From contig NZ_JBLKSS010000048.1 in NCBI RefSeq assembly GCF_047607725.1, forward strand, positions 1 through 15,614: a stretch of 15,614 bases of DNA. Direction: 5' to 3'. The notes under the pieces were generated by a model that saw nothing but the letters and a program-made list of their open reading frames with translations, ran no database searches and had not been told where the DNA came from. Position numbers and translations under genes: made by a program. The DNA is from JBLKSS01 sp047607725 (GTDB lineage: Bacteria; Pseudomonadota; Gammaproteobacteria; Enterobacterales; Enterobacteriaceae). The stretch's first letter is position 1. Each line of letters begins with the position of its first letter. This document shows, piece by piece, positions 1 to 8,478 of this stretch.

Positions 1-2
1 GC

Positions 3-245
3 CTGGAATCAATGAGTCCGATGCAGGCAACGATGCTGTTGGAGGTGATGGAAGATCGTTACGACAAAAGCAGCAGCATCCTGATCAGTCAACTGCCGGT
101 AAAAAAATGGTATGGACTGATAGAAAACCCCACGACAGCTAACGCGTTACTCGATCGGCTAGTACACCCCAGCTATCGACTGGAACTTAAAGGCGAATCA
201 CTACACAAAGAGCAAGAAGTAGCCAGCACAGGAAAAATAGACTAA
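3..245 (+). CDS. istB: IstB-like ATPase of IS21 family, C-terminal part (partial)
   Basis: The frame is open from the window edge, so the methionine at position 12 is internal and not a start. The visible 80 residues match the C-terminus of IS21 IstB helper proteins: an EVMEDRYDKSS segment, then ILISQLPVKKWYGLIENPT, then a DRLVHPSYRLELKGESL tail. IstB is the AAA+ ATPase that directs target choice by the IstA transposase; its Walker motifs would lie upstream of the window. It ends with TAA at 243-245, and 120 bases of terminal repeats follow. The right-hand copy shows only its last six codons. Confidence 0.88.
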   Translation: MESMSPMQATMLLEVMEDRYDKSSSILISQLPVKKWYGLIENPTTANALLDRLVHPSYRLELKGESLHKEQEVASTGKID

Positions 246-272
246 AATTGAGTCAGAAGATGAGCGAACACG

Positions 273-365
273 TGATCGAATATCACTGGAATGGGTGATC
301 GGAAAATATCGGAATAACTGATCGGATGTCGCCGGAACAGATGATCGGATACGTCGGAATCTGCA
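273..365 (+). repeat. Four 23-bp tandem terminal repeats of the IS21 element
   Basis: Four consecutive units start at 273, 296, 319 and 342, each opening with TGATCGR and carrying a CGGAA or CTGGAA block about 14 bases later. The period is exactly 23 bp; the last unit is 24 bases long and ends at the element boundary. IS21 elements are known to carry multiple internal copies of their terminal sequence, thought to be transposase binding sites. The same four units occur in the right-hand copy (15474-15566, minus strand). Confidence 0.8.
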
Positions 366-932
366 TTTATCAGCACAATAGGCCACCGGCTTGATAAAAG
401 GCACGCCGGTGTCCTCTTTTTTGTAGCTATAAATGTCCTGCACCAGCGACACTACGCCATAAATGGATCCGATATTGATGATTGACCTTTTTTTCCCGCC
501 GCTTTCATCCGGCCGCCCACCTGTTGGGTCACGAGAAAGGTTCCCACCAAATTGACCTCTACCACTTCGCGGAAAATCTCTAACGGGAAGTGCTCAAACG
601 GCCCGGACACTTCCGGTGGAGCGCTGGGCTAAGTATCAATACCGGCATTATTGACCAGACCGTCCGGCGTACCCCACTTTTGCTCTATATCGTCAAGCGC
701 CCGATTGACGATATCCCCATCGGTAATATCCACTTGGTAGAACGCCAAACGCGGGGAATGACTGCATTCGCCGAGCGCTTTCTCGCGTCTTTCCTCATTA
801 ATATTTTGGGCAAAGACCGCCACTTTGGCCCCCCGCGTATGGAGCGCTTGCACATACTTGGGCGCCCAGTTGGCCAAGGCCGCCGGTGACGATGATAATT
901 TTCTCTTTAACAGAAAATAAGGTATCTTCCAT
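366..932 (-). pseudogene. Short-chain dehydrogenase/reductase (SDR), disrupted by IS21
   Basis: The gene starts at ATG 932-930 behind GGAGAAG and reads MEDTLFSVKEKIIIVTGG with the Rossmann glycines. An NNAG motif lies near 640-650, INIGSIYG carries the catalytic serine near 460, and VAYCADK (YxxxK) is the last thing before the IS. SDRs are NAD(P)-dependent oxidoreductases of about 250 residues; here the last quarter is cut off. Other lesions are an extra A at 858-859, a TAG stop at 631-629, and an A run one base short (T7 on the plus strand at 488-494). It lies just downstream of the first dehydratase gene, overlapping its end, so it probably handled a sugar-acid intermediate. The substrate cannot be read. 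Confidence 0.85.
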
Positions 933-2065
933 TTTGCTTCTCCGTTACCGCTCGCGATGCTAATATTTTGTGGGCCTGAAGATAGTCTCTATCCAGAATA
1001 ATTCCGTGGCCGGGCTGGTCGCTGGGAACGTAATAACCATCAAGCTCTTCACCGGCGGATAAGACGATACGCAAATCTTTCCAGCGGCCGCCGTCGGTCA
1101 CCTCCGCATAAGACACATTTGGGCACCGCGGCTAATAAACTCGCGCTGAGTTCCAGCACAAAGTGCGGCGTCATGGGCAGATTGTGCGCACGGGCGACCG
1201 TCGCCACATCCATATAGTCGGTAATACCGCCCACGCGGCCTAAATCGGCCTGGATAAAATCAGCCGAACCGCTTTCGATATAGTGGGTAAACTGGCTAAG
1301 GTTATAGACATTTTCCCCCAGGGCAATTGGGGTATTGGTTCTTTCACGCAGCTGTTTATGTCCCGCGATATTGTCCGACGGCAGAGGTTCCTCAATCCAG
1401 AGCAGGTTCAGCGGCTCAAACAATTTGAACGCTCTTAAAGCCTGGGGGAAATTCCACCCCTGGTTGGCATCCACCACAAGCGGAAAGCCCGGCACGGCTT
1501 GCTGAATTTTGAGTAAACGTTCCACATCCTCTTCCAGATCGGGTTTCCCCACCTTGACCTTGGCCGCGAGGTAGCCTTTCGCTTTCCAGCGACACACCTG
1601 ATCGATAACCTCCTCGACCGACATATGCAGGTTAATACCGCTACCGTACAGCGGTACGCGATCGCGCACCCTGCCGAGGAGATCGACAATAGGGACATTC
1701 AACGTTTTTTCCAATAAATCCCAATAGGCAATATCCAGCGCGGACAACGCATGGGTGGTCACGCCCGCCCCGCCAACATCATGTATATATTTATAACTGC
1801 GGTCCCACAGTGCGCGCGGCGACAGGCGCTGTCCGATAACATCAGGAATAATCTCTTTAATCAGAGCCGAAATGGTGGCGCCACACCAGCCGGAGGTATG
1901 GCTGAAACCGGTTCCCACCAGGCCGTTGGAGGCATGTACATCGACGATCGCCACCTCTATATCGGTGACGTGATGGATTTGATCGCCCAACGGTCCTTCC
2001 GGCAGCGGCACGCGTGCGGTGGTTAACTCGATATGTTCAATAATGGGCATTTTGGTGATAGTCAT
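907..2065 (-). pseudogene. Mandelate racemase/muconate lactonizing (enolase superfamily) dehydratase 1, frameshifted
   Basis: This would be an enolase-superfamily enzyme of about 385 residues, probably a sugar-acid dehydratase or racemase. It has an N-terminal capping domain and a barrel. Numbered from the TTG at 2071 (two codons before the ATG), it keeps K171-x-K173, metal ligands D201 (VDAN), E227 (WIEEP) and E253 (GEN), then D276 and H303 (PHF). ATG 2065 is preferred because GAGGA lies 7 bases upstream. It starts 2 bases after the transporter stop, which indicates one operon. An extra A at 1118-1120 shifts the frame after AAVP; the correct continuation (NVSYAEVTDGGRWKDL) runs on to a stop at 909-907, overlapping the SDR start by 26 bases. 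The exact substrate is unknown. Confidence 0.85.
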
Positions 2066-2067
2066 GA

Positions 2068-3512
2068 TCAATCCTCTTTCTTCATTTCATTCATAAGGTC
2101 GGGGTGTACGAAACCCGGTGCCGAACCGGCAGCCTCGTACCCGGCATCGTCGTGTTCATTGTCGCCGGCGACATGGACGAAGACTTTGGAAAGCAGGAAC
2201 GTCGCGGCAAGAAAGGCCAGGAACGGCGCAATGGCGATAAGCGCCGAGGGCAGCGGTACGCCGAGTGCATCAAAGACCAGGGTGGTCAGGAAGGCGGTGA
2301 TTTTCACAATGGTGTAGCCGATGCCGGACGCCACACCGCGGTATTTTGGTTTGGCCACCAGCGACACCACGGTCATGCCGTTTTCCGCATCCCAATAATG
2401 ACCCCAGAGCATTAGAGCGGCGCCGCTGGTGATCATCATATAGTTGAGGGAATACACGCCATAAGCGGCAATCAGTATGCCCAGGGTGACAAACAGGAAA
2501 CCGTACTGACTCAACCCGCGGTGCCCCAGGCGGTGTAGCAGCAAGGGGCCGACAAAGGCGGACAGCGCCGCGACACAGTTCACCGCCAACAGCGCCAGGT
2601 TGTTTTGTATCTGGCCGGAAATGCCTATCTTTGCCAAGATCAACGGTAAGTAGAAGGAGAAGGCGTAATTTTCAAACGACTGAACCGCGCAGGATATCCA
2701 GCCAAAGAGCGTGGTACGGCGCGCGAAACTGCGGCTGAACAGATCCCTGAGCGCTTCACCGACGCTCGTCGGTTCAATGGTAACATTATGCTCGGGCAAC
2801 AGATCGTCAAGCAGCCGCCCATGATGGTCGCCGTAATACGGCGCGCTTCAACGAATCTACCGCGCTCCACAAACCAGACGGGGGTTTCCGGTAATTCGCG
2901 CCGCATCAGCAACAGAAGGAAAGCCGGAATAGCCGGCACCGCCAAAACGATACGCCAGAAATGATCCTTCTCCACCCCCAGCGCCACCAATACGGTTACC
3001 AACAGAATGGCGGCGATGATGCCGAGGGAAAACATAAACTGCCAGCGGTTAGCCATGACTTCCCGTTTACCCTTCGGCATCACTTCCATGATGTAGGTAA
3101 AGCCGTTGGCCACGTCCGCGCCCACCGGAATACCGGCAAAACAGCGGATAATCGCCAACCAGAAGATATTGGGTGCCAGCCCCTGCAAGATGGCAAATAC
3201 CGCGAAAAGCAGCATGGAAGCGAGGAAAATCTTGCGTCTGCCAAATCTGTCGGTCAGCCATCCCCCGAGCATGGCGCCAATAATGGCGCCAAACTGGGTA
3301 CCGGCAGCGGTAAAACCTAATAACCAACTGCTGGGATGATAAATGTCTTTCAGGACGTAGATGATGAACGCCATGGAATAGATGTCCCACGACTCGATAA
3401 GCAGCGCGGTGATCATTAACCATCCTGCCCGGGTAGAGCCAGGGGCCTCCTGTAAATCCAGCCGTTTTTTGGCGGCGAGAATCAACCCCTCGATATTGAC
3501 GTACTGAGACAT
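2068..3512 (-). pseudogene. MFS transporter 1 (metabolite:H+ symporter type), frameshifted
   Basis: This is a 12-helix major facilitator of about 481 residues, split into two frames. The N-terminal frame (ATG 3512, GGGAG 5-6 bases upstream) holds six membrane helices with the motif DRFGRRKIF after helix 2. The C-terminal frame continues from LLDDLLPEHNVTIEP through six more helices to KKED and TGA at 2070-2068. The break lies near 2810-2820 in the central loop and needs one missing base; the span of 1445 bases is one short of a multiple of three. It is the first gene of a unit with dehydratase 1 and the SDR, so it likely imported their sugar-acid substrate. A two-part functional protein is unlikely but not excluded. 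Confidence 0.82.
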
Positions 3513-3693
3513 ATAAACTCCCATTGACCCTGCGTAGGGAGGTAGATGAATAGTGTTAATGTTCTGATGGTGCCTAATCCGTTGCGCGTTCATTCATGGG
3601 CCTTAACGCCACCTGATGGGGCGTTCGCCAAGAATGGATATTCATCCACTTCTCCTGACAGGGTGTGCCATTGTTGCTTTTGGTGTAGTGTTC

Positions 3694-3729
3694 CATTATC
3701 ACGCCGACGCGCAAGCGCCCGTGATAATG
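3694..3729. repeat. 10-bp perfect inverted repeat (CATTATCACG...CGTGATAATG)
   Basis: The two 10-base arms are exact reverse complements separated by 16 GC-rich bases, enough to form a stem-loop on either strand. It lies 250 bases downstream of MFS transporter 2 and 180 bases upstream of MFS transporter 1. It could be a terminator for the former (no T-run follows) or a regulator site for the latter. Confidence 0.5.
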
Positions 3730-3806
3730 CCCGGCGCGCGTCGTGATCGGGTGGCCTTCCCTGCCCTCTGCCTGACCCTAACGCGCGAGTGCGTTATTTA
3801 TTAATG

Positions 3807-3816
3807 AAACCGGTTT
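3807..3816. promoter_or_regulatory. Candidate LacI/GalR-type operator AAACCGGTTT
   Basis: The site is a perfect palindrome with a central CG in the context TGAAACCGGTTTGC. LacI/GalR-family repressors of sugar and sugar-acid genes typically bind such 14-16 bp palindromes with a central CG pair. It sits about 295 bases upstream of MFS transporter 1, which is rather far unless the promoter is distal. No LacI-type gene is present in the window. Confidence 0.35.
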
Positions 3817-3976
3817 GCCCATGCCTTAATCCCGTCAGGCGCCGGCCTGTTTTGATGCCTTACCCTCTAAATGACGTTACGCGCATTCAAAACGTCATAG
3901 CTGCGTCGAGTTAGCTTTTCGTCCGTACGATGCCATTCCAGCATCATCACCTACACATCCCAGGGTGAGTGCCGCG

Positions 3977-5284
3977 CTAAGCGGTTTTATTGCGCAGCTT
4001 CATGATTACCAGTCCGATAGCCGCTAATGCCGGTCCCGCCGCAATGGCCAACAGGGAAAAGGCAAAACTGCCCGTGGTATCCCGCAGCCACCCCATGACA
4101 AAGGGGCCGGCAAATCCGCTTAAATTACCGACGGAATTAATGACCGCGATGGCCGCCGCCGAGGCGGAACCGGTGAACAGATTGGAGCACAAAGCCCAGA
4201 AAGGCGGCGCAAACGCATAGATGCCCACCACGGCAAGACAGATAAGCAGCAGCATCGCAACGGGATTGCTGATAAAGACGCATAAAGCCAAACCGATAGC
4301 CACCGCCGCGGCGCTGCAGCCGGAGTGAACCGCGCGGTTGCCGGGATGCCTGTCGAAATAACGTCCAATGAAAGGCAGTAATACCACGGCGACAAAGTAG
4401 GGTATGGCGGCAATCACCCCGACTCAGGATATGGCCGAACCAAAACCCGCCACAATTTGCGGTAAAAACATAATTAGGCCAACGCCGGCGAAATTCATGC
4501 CGAAATAGACAAGACTCAGTTTGATGATGCGGGGATCGAAAAATACCTGACCCAAGCGATGCTGGCCGGGGGTGGCCAGATTGGCCTTCTCATTATTAAG
4601 CGTCTCGGTCAGCCAGGCTTTTTCTTCATCGTCCAGCCAGGAGGCCTGTTCCGGTCTATTTTTTATAGCGGAAAAAAAGATAGATACCCAAAATGACGAC
4701 GGGTAGGGCTTCGATAATGAACAACCATTGCCAGCCTTCCAATCCCCCGATGCCATGCATCATTAGCAAAGGCGCCGATATGAGGGAGCCGAAAACCACG
4801 GCAAACGGAACCGCAAGGTAGAATACACTGAGCACCTTGGCCCGGTTTTTAGCCGGTAGCCAATAGGAGAAATAGTAGACGACGCCGGGAAAAAACCCTG
4901 CTTCGGCCATGCCTAAAAGGAAGCGGATGGTGAAGAAAGAGTACTCCCCCGTGACGAAGGCGGTCAGACCGGAGATCAATCCCCAGGTTATCATGATCCG
5001 GGCAATCCAGACGCGAGCGCCAAAGCGGTGCATCGCCAGATTGCTCGGGACTTCAAACAGAAAATATCCGATGAAGAATATACCTGCCCTCACCCTGTAT
5101 ACCGCCGAGGTAAATCCTAAAGACGCATTCATTTGTACTGCGGCGAAGCCAATATTTACGCAGTCCATAAAGGCAATAAAATAGCCCAGCATCAAAAAAG
5201 GCAATATCTTTATCATTATTTTTTTACAACTTTTCTTTCTATATCATCAGAGCGTTTACCGGCAACAGAAGCTAATGTATTCAT
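3977..5284 (-). pseudogene. ACS-family MFS transporter 2 (sugar-acid/anion permease type), multiply inactivated
   Basis: Repaired, this is a permease of about 435 residues of the anion:cation symporter branch (GudP/ExuT/phthalate-type). It reads ILPFLMLGYFIAFMDCVNIGFAA at helix 1, then AGIFFIGYFLFEVPSN, then LLGMAEAGFFPGVVYYFSYW, with a late LCSNLFTGSASAAAIAVINS segment. The true start is ATG 5284-5282 with GAGGA upstream, giving MNTLASVAGKRSDDIERKVVKK. Three lesions follow: an A run one base short (T7 on plus at 5219-5225) that stops at codon 23, one extra A (T6 at 4659-4664) after LFFRYK, and an in-frame TGA at 4426-4424. Dehydratase 2 lies upstream in the same direction, suggesting a shared substrate. 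Confidence 0.85.
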
Positions 5285-5629
5285 TATGCATTCCTCTATT
5301 ATCGCTATAATGTCATTCTTTCGATGGCAAAGAATGATGGACGCAACCCTTCTCTGATACTGACCCTTGCCTACGCTAAAAATGATTTACCCGGCGGTAT
5401 TGCGCTCATCAGCAAAAAAAATCCTCGTCATCAAGGTCATTTCACGTAAGCGTTCTCATGTCATATATTGCAACTGCTGCGATGCCCGAGTTAATGCTCC
5501 CGCATAGGGTCGGTCGGCAGACGAGATGCCGGCCGCCATGCGCGCCGATAAGGGAGAAAAAGCAGCCTCCCTAAACGCCGGCGAAGGCTGGCCGCAGGAT
5601 GTCGGGTTTAGCCCAAACGGCCGAAAAGG
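5285..5629. promoter_or_regulatory. Intergenic region upstream of MFS transporter 2
   Basis: No gene is visible in these 345 bases between the end of dehydratase 2 and the start of MFS transporter 2. The half near the transporter is AT-rich and contains a perfect 9-bp dyad (5313-5337). The half near the dehydratase is GC-rich, with short weak hairpins such as GGGTTTAGCCC. No confident promoter or terminator was found. Confidence 0.4.
5313..5337. promoter_or_regulatory. Candidate operator: 9-bp dyad TCATTCTTT-N7-AAAGAATGA
   Basis: The arms are exact reverse complements separated by 7 bases (25 bp in all). They lie 29 bases upstream of the MFS transporter 2 start codon and directly beside its ribosome binding site and likely promoter. 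Position and symmetry suit a repressor site, but no matching regulator is in the window. Confidence 0.35.
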
Positions 5630-6733
5630 CTACTCCCCATTGTCGTGAATAAAGTCCATATTCAGCCGCAGGCCCAAGCCCGGCGCCTCGGGTATCGCCA
5701 GAAAGCCCTGGATCGGCATCGGCGGGTCGATAAAGAGATTATTGGTGATTTCCTCAAACATCATGAGCCTTTCCAGAAACAGCGCATTGGGTAACGCTCT
5801 CACGAGGTAGCTATGCATATGCTCCATAGCGTGCGGGGCAAATTTTAAATTCCATGCTTGGGTAATTGCGGCCGCTTTTAATATTTCCGTATATCCGCCC
5901 ACGCGCGTCACATCCACTTGTACGATATCCACAGCGTTATTAATGACTAAATCCCTAACGCCGAATTTGGTATATTCATGCTCGCCGGTACCCAGTGGGA
6001 TATCGGTACCGCGTTTGAATTTGGCTAACCCGGTAATGTCATCGGCAAACACGGGCTCTTCAAACAAATAAATATCATATTCACGAATATTATTGGCAAC
6101 TTGTATCGCTGTTGCAGCATCCTAACAATTATTGGCATCCACCAATAAATCGATTTCGGGTCCGATTGCCTCACGCACTTTCCGCATCCGTTCAATATCG
6201 TGCCGAGGTTTGGTGCCCCCTTCCACTCCCAATTTAACCTTTATTTTCTGATACCCTTGCGCCACCATTGATTGCGCTTCCTGAACCAATTGGTCGTCGC
6301 TGTATGACGTCCATCCCCCGCTGGCATAGACCGGCACCGATGTTTTATTGCCGCCGAGCAAGCGAAACAGCGGCAGGCCCATGATCTTGCCCTTGAGATC
6401 CCACAGGGCGGTGTCGACAGCGCTTAAGGCGCCAAAAGTTAAGCCTTTACGCCCCACGCCGCGCAGATAATGAAAAAATTGCTCCCACAGCACCTCGGTA
6501 GCAAAGGGGTCGCAATCGATGAGCTTGGGGACGAAATTATTCAGAATGAGGGCTTTAGTGGCTTCTCCATCCACCTCATGATACGTCAGCCCCACCCCCT
6601 CAAGCCCCTGGTCGGTGGTAATTCTCACCACGATGTAACCCACCGATTCTACTTTGCGTGTGGCATCCGCCAGGCCGGCGGCAACCGGTAGGGAAACCAG
6701 ATGTACCGCTATTTTTTTGATTTTCTGCGACAT
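5630..6733 (-). pseudogene. Enolase-superfamily (mandelate racemase/MLE-type) dehydratase 2, nonsense mutation
   Basis: This is a 367-codon gene in one frame from ATG 6733 (GGAGA 5 bases upstream) to the stop at 5632-5630, interrupted by TAG at 6124-6122. The motif order is that of the mandelate racemase group: K165-V-K167, D199 (LVDAN), E225/E226 (FEEP), E251 (TGEHEY) and H301 (FAPHAMEH). The stop falls four codons after the first metal ligand, in DANNC*DAA, so the truncated product would lack most of the active site. The change fits TGG to TAG. It belongs with MFS transporter 2 and differs clearly from dehydratase 1, so it probably acted on another acid sugar. Confidence 0.85.
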
Positions 6734-6917
6734 TATTTTCTCCATTAGCTTGATATGGACTGAACAAAGCGTCGGGAAAGCCTGCCCTCCCTCGCCGGTG
6801 TGTCATAAAGCTTCACGGCAAACAGTGACTTAAGCTGTTACATCACAGTCAAAAACGGGACTTGAAACACGCAATGGGTAAACGAAGATTTATTTAATTT
6901 TGCTAACTCGAAGCAGC

Positions 6918-6946
6918 AATCTATTAGAGATTTTTAATACGAACAA
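6918..6946 (-). promoter_or_regulatory. Candidate sigma-70 promoter of dehydratase 2
   Basis: On the minus strand TTGTTC (6946-6941) is followed after 17 bases by TAGATT (6923-6918), giving a start near 6911. Both hexamers are only partial matches to consensus. What supports it is the candidate CRP site centred about 60 bases upstream of that start, a normal class I spacing. Confidence 0.3.
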
Positions 6947-6963
6947 TACATCCGTGCTCGATT

Positions 6964-6979
6964 TGTGATAAGGTTCATG
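6964..6979. promoter_or_regulatory. Candidate CRP site TGTGA-N6-TCATG
   Basis: The left half matches the CRP consensus TGTGA exactly and the right half matches 3 of 5 positions of TCACA, with correct spacing, in AT-rich flanks. It lies upstream of a sugar-acid catabolic gene, where CRP control is common. Confidence 0.35.
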
Positions 6980-7287
6980 ATAAATACTTCAACATACTGA
7001 AATATAATGATTTAAAGAAAAGTTTAATTTTACGAGAGCGCTGGCAAGATCATTGTGGGTCAGTGGCGAGGTAATCGCGGGTCATCAAGGGGGCGATGCG
7101 GGATCTTCGGCCGACTAAGGCTCATTGCCGCGTCGCAAAAAACCACGGCACTGCGCCGATACGCCCTGCGCGGGACCCGGATAGCGGACTACCAACGTCC
7201 CGTTTCCCATAATTGGAACCGTTTTCCTTTTTGAGCCGGACTCACCTATACTTATTACTGTTGTAAGCACGAAACAGGAGGCACACT

Positions 7288-7695
7288 ATGTGCGGACGTT
7301 TTGTCCAATATGAAGCGCGCTCGGACTATCTTGCCGCGCTCAATTCTCCGCTGGCGTGCCAAGCTGCGGAGACTGAAATACCTATCGGGCGCTACAACAT
7401 CTCGCCGGGAAGCCGGGTGTTATTTTTGCATCAGCGCGACGCGGAGCTGCACCTGGATGCGGTGACGTGGGGCTATCATCCCCATTGGGCGAAAGAGAAC
7501 CATCAGTCCGCCATGGTCAGCACCCGCGCACAAACCGCGCCCTACAGCAGGCTGTTCAAACCCCTCTGGCGCCGCGGCCGCGCGCTGATTCTGGCCGACG
7601 GCTGGTATGAGTGGCGCACCGATTCCCGTCATACAACACGTAAACAGCCCTACTTTATTTACCACATCGCGCGGCGCCCGCTGTTTTTTGTGTAA
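7288..7695 (+). pseudogene. yedK: YedK, SRAP-domain DNA-protein crosslink protein, C-terminally truncated
   Basis: SRAP proteins (YedK, human HMCES) bind abasic sites in single-stranded DNA and link to them through Cys2. The start MCGRF supplies Cys2 right after an AGGAGG ribosome site 6 bases upstream. GRYNISPG, VTWGYHPHW and ADGWYEW follow, with the active-site Glu at residue 108. The family is about 220 residues; this one stops at 135, just after QPYFIYHIARRPLFF, so the later active-site His is gone. Where E. coli YedK has INAR with the conserved Asn, this copy reads VSTR. Downstream DNA shows no continuation in any frame, so the 3' part was lost by deletion or rearrangement at the edge of the AT-rich island. 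Confidence 0.8.
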
Positions 7696-8002
7696 GCGCC
7701 CCGTGGAGGACGTCTTGAATTATTGGTGGGTTTGTTGTATGAGACAGTAAACCTACGTTACACGCTTCTGCTCATTGCATTTTCACATTATATTGATTTT
7801 AATAACTTTTATTTCCATACCGGTTTGAGTGATATGAAATTAGTGGTTCTGAAGTTTGTGATAGTGTCCATTAAAATTTAAGTGGACACTATCATCGCCG
7901 GATTATCCATGATCTGACAGCCGTCCCTTATAGGATGCGGGTTCACTAGGCATCGTAGTGGAACATATTCTTACCGGGCCATACAACAAACTCACCAATA
8001 AT
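7696..8002. other. AT-rich junction sequence without a clear gene
   Basis: These 307 bases lie between the broken end of yedK and the first open part of the effector gene. They are AT-rich and contain the 34-bp palindrome at 7860-7893. Short open stretches near 7920-8000 (such as DLTAVPYRM) might be eroded remains of the effector's N-terminus, but frames change too often to assign them. Confidence 0.4.
7860..7893. repeat. 34-bp near-perfect palindrome
   Basis: GATAGTGTCCA and TGGACACTATC are exact reverse complements. The middle also pairs (TTAAA / TTTAA with a single A at the tip and one bulged G), giving almost full-length symmetry. No T-run follows, so it is not a classic terminator. It could be two abutting terminal repeats of a lost mobile element or a protein-binding dyad. 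Confidence 0.65.
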
Positions 8003-8478
8003 TCAAGACGTCCTTCACGGACGCTTACAACTATTTTAAGCATCTCGGCCATCATATTCAGTCTAACAATATTATAGAAGATTATATAAACATACAGAAA
8101 CTTTGGCGGACCCGCGAGCAGATCGCTCAATCCATTAAAAACGGTTGTTTGAAAAATACGGATCATTACACACTCAAAAATGAGATAAAGGGGAAGTTTT
8201 GCATCAAAAAATTCTACGATAAAAATGGTAATGTAAGAAAATATTATGATTTATTGCCAAATGATCTTGAGATGTATTATATACTGGTAGAATCTATGAC
8301 TAAACATTATGGCCAAGTCATAGATTTAGTTCTGCGTAATGCGTTTTATAACTTGAGTGAAAATGAGATCCTATTTTTGTCCCAGGCAACACTATCACTG
8401 ATAGATGCCACTGAATACGTGGTCATCAACGGAGATGGGGAGGTAAGTTATGCGCACGTAATCCCTTACAGGATGTAA
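8003..8478 (+). pseudogene. Effector/toxin-like protein, N-terminal fragment
   Basis: The frame is open from just after a TAA at 8000-8002 and has no convincing start codon, so it is the remains of a longer gene. It encodes about 158 residues rich in Lys, Asn, Ile and Tyr, including KYYDLLPNDLEMYYILVES and VLRNAFYNLSENEILFLSQA, ending NGDGEVSYAHVIPYRM and TAA. The next open stretch (frame 2 from about 8474) begins HKLLIKAQMSAEVRWYSIDF, which reads like its natural continuation. I therefore regard it as the first part of the same gene as the M91 protease region. No function can be named from this part alone. Confidence 0.6.

Larger units (their letters stand above)
1..365 (+). mobile_element. 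3' end of an IS21-family insertion sequence (left copy)
   Basis: This is the tail of an IS21-family element: the end of its ATPase helper gene followed by about 120 bases of terminal DNA. Positions 225-365 reappear as the reverse complement at 15474-15614 with two mismatches in 141 bases and no gaps. The identity stops on both sides after ...GGAATCTGCA, which fixes the element end at 365; IS21 elements usually end in CA. Beyond 365 the sequence is the interior of a dehydrogenase gene. The rest of the element lies outside the window, so the target duplication cannot be checked. Confidence 0.9.
3513..3976. promoter_or_regulatory. Intergenic region upstream of MFS transporter 1 operon
   Basis: This stretch of 464 bases has no convincing gene. 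It separates the 3' end of MFS transporter 2 from the start of MFS transporter 1, so it must hold the terminator of the first and the promoter of the second (both minus strand). Three dyads are visible: CATTATCACG/CGTGATAATG (3694-3729), TAACGC/GCGTTA (3779-3796) and the perfect 10-mer AAACCGGTTT (3807-3816). No clear -35/-10 pair could be fixed. Confidence 0.5.
6734..7287. promoter_or_regulatory. Divergent intergenic region between dehydratase 2 and yedK
   Basis: No gene is seen in these 554 bases. Positions 6860-7025 are strongly AT-rich and hold a candidate CRP-dependent promoter for dehydratase 2. From about 7030 the composition turns GC-rich, with no recognisable RNA gene, up to the yedK leader (TATACT at 7247-7252, AGGAGG at 7276-7281). 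Confidence 0.5.

Noticed and set aside
590..889. 99-codon plus-strand frame
   Set aside because: It is the antisense shadow of the SDR pseudogene, whose motifs are on the minus strand.
7903..8166. 87-codon minus-strand frame in the AT-rich junction
   Set aside because: It overlaps the effector fragment antisense, and no ribosome site or recognisable motif was seen.
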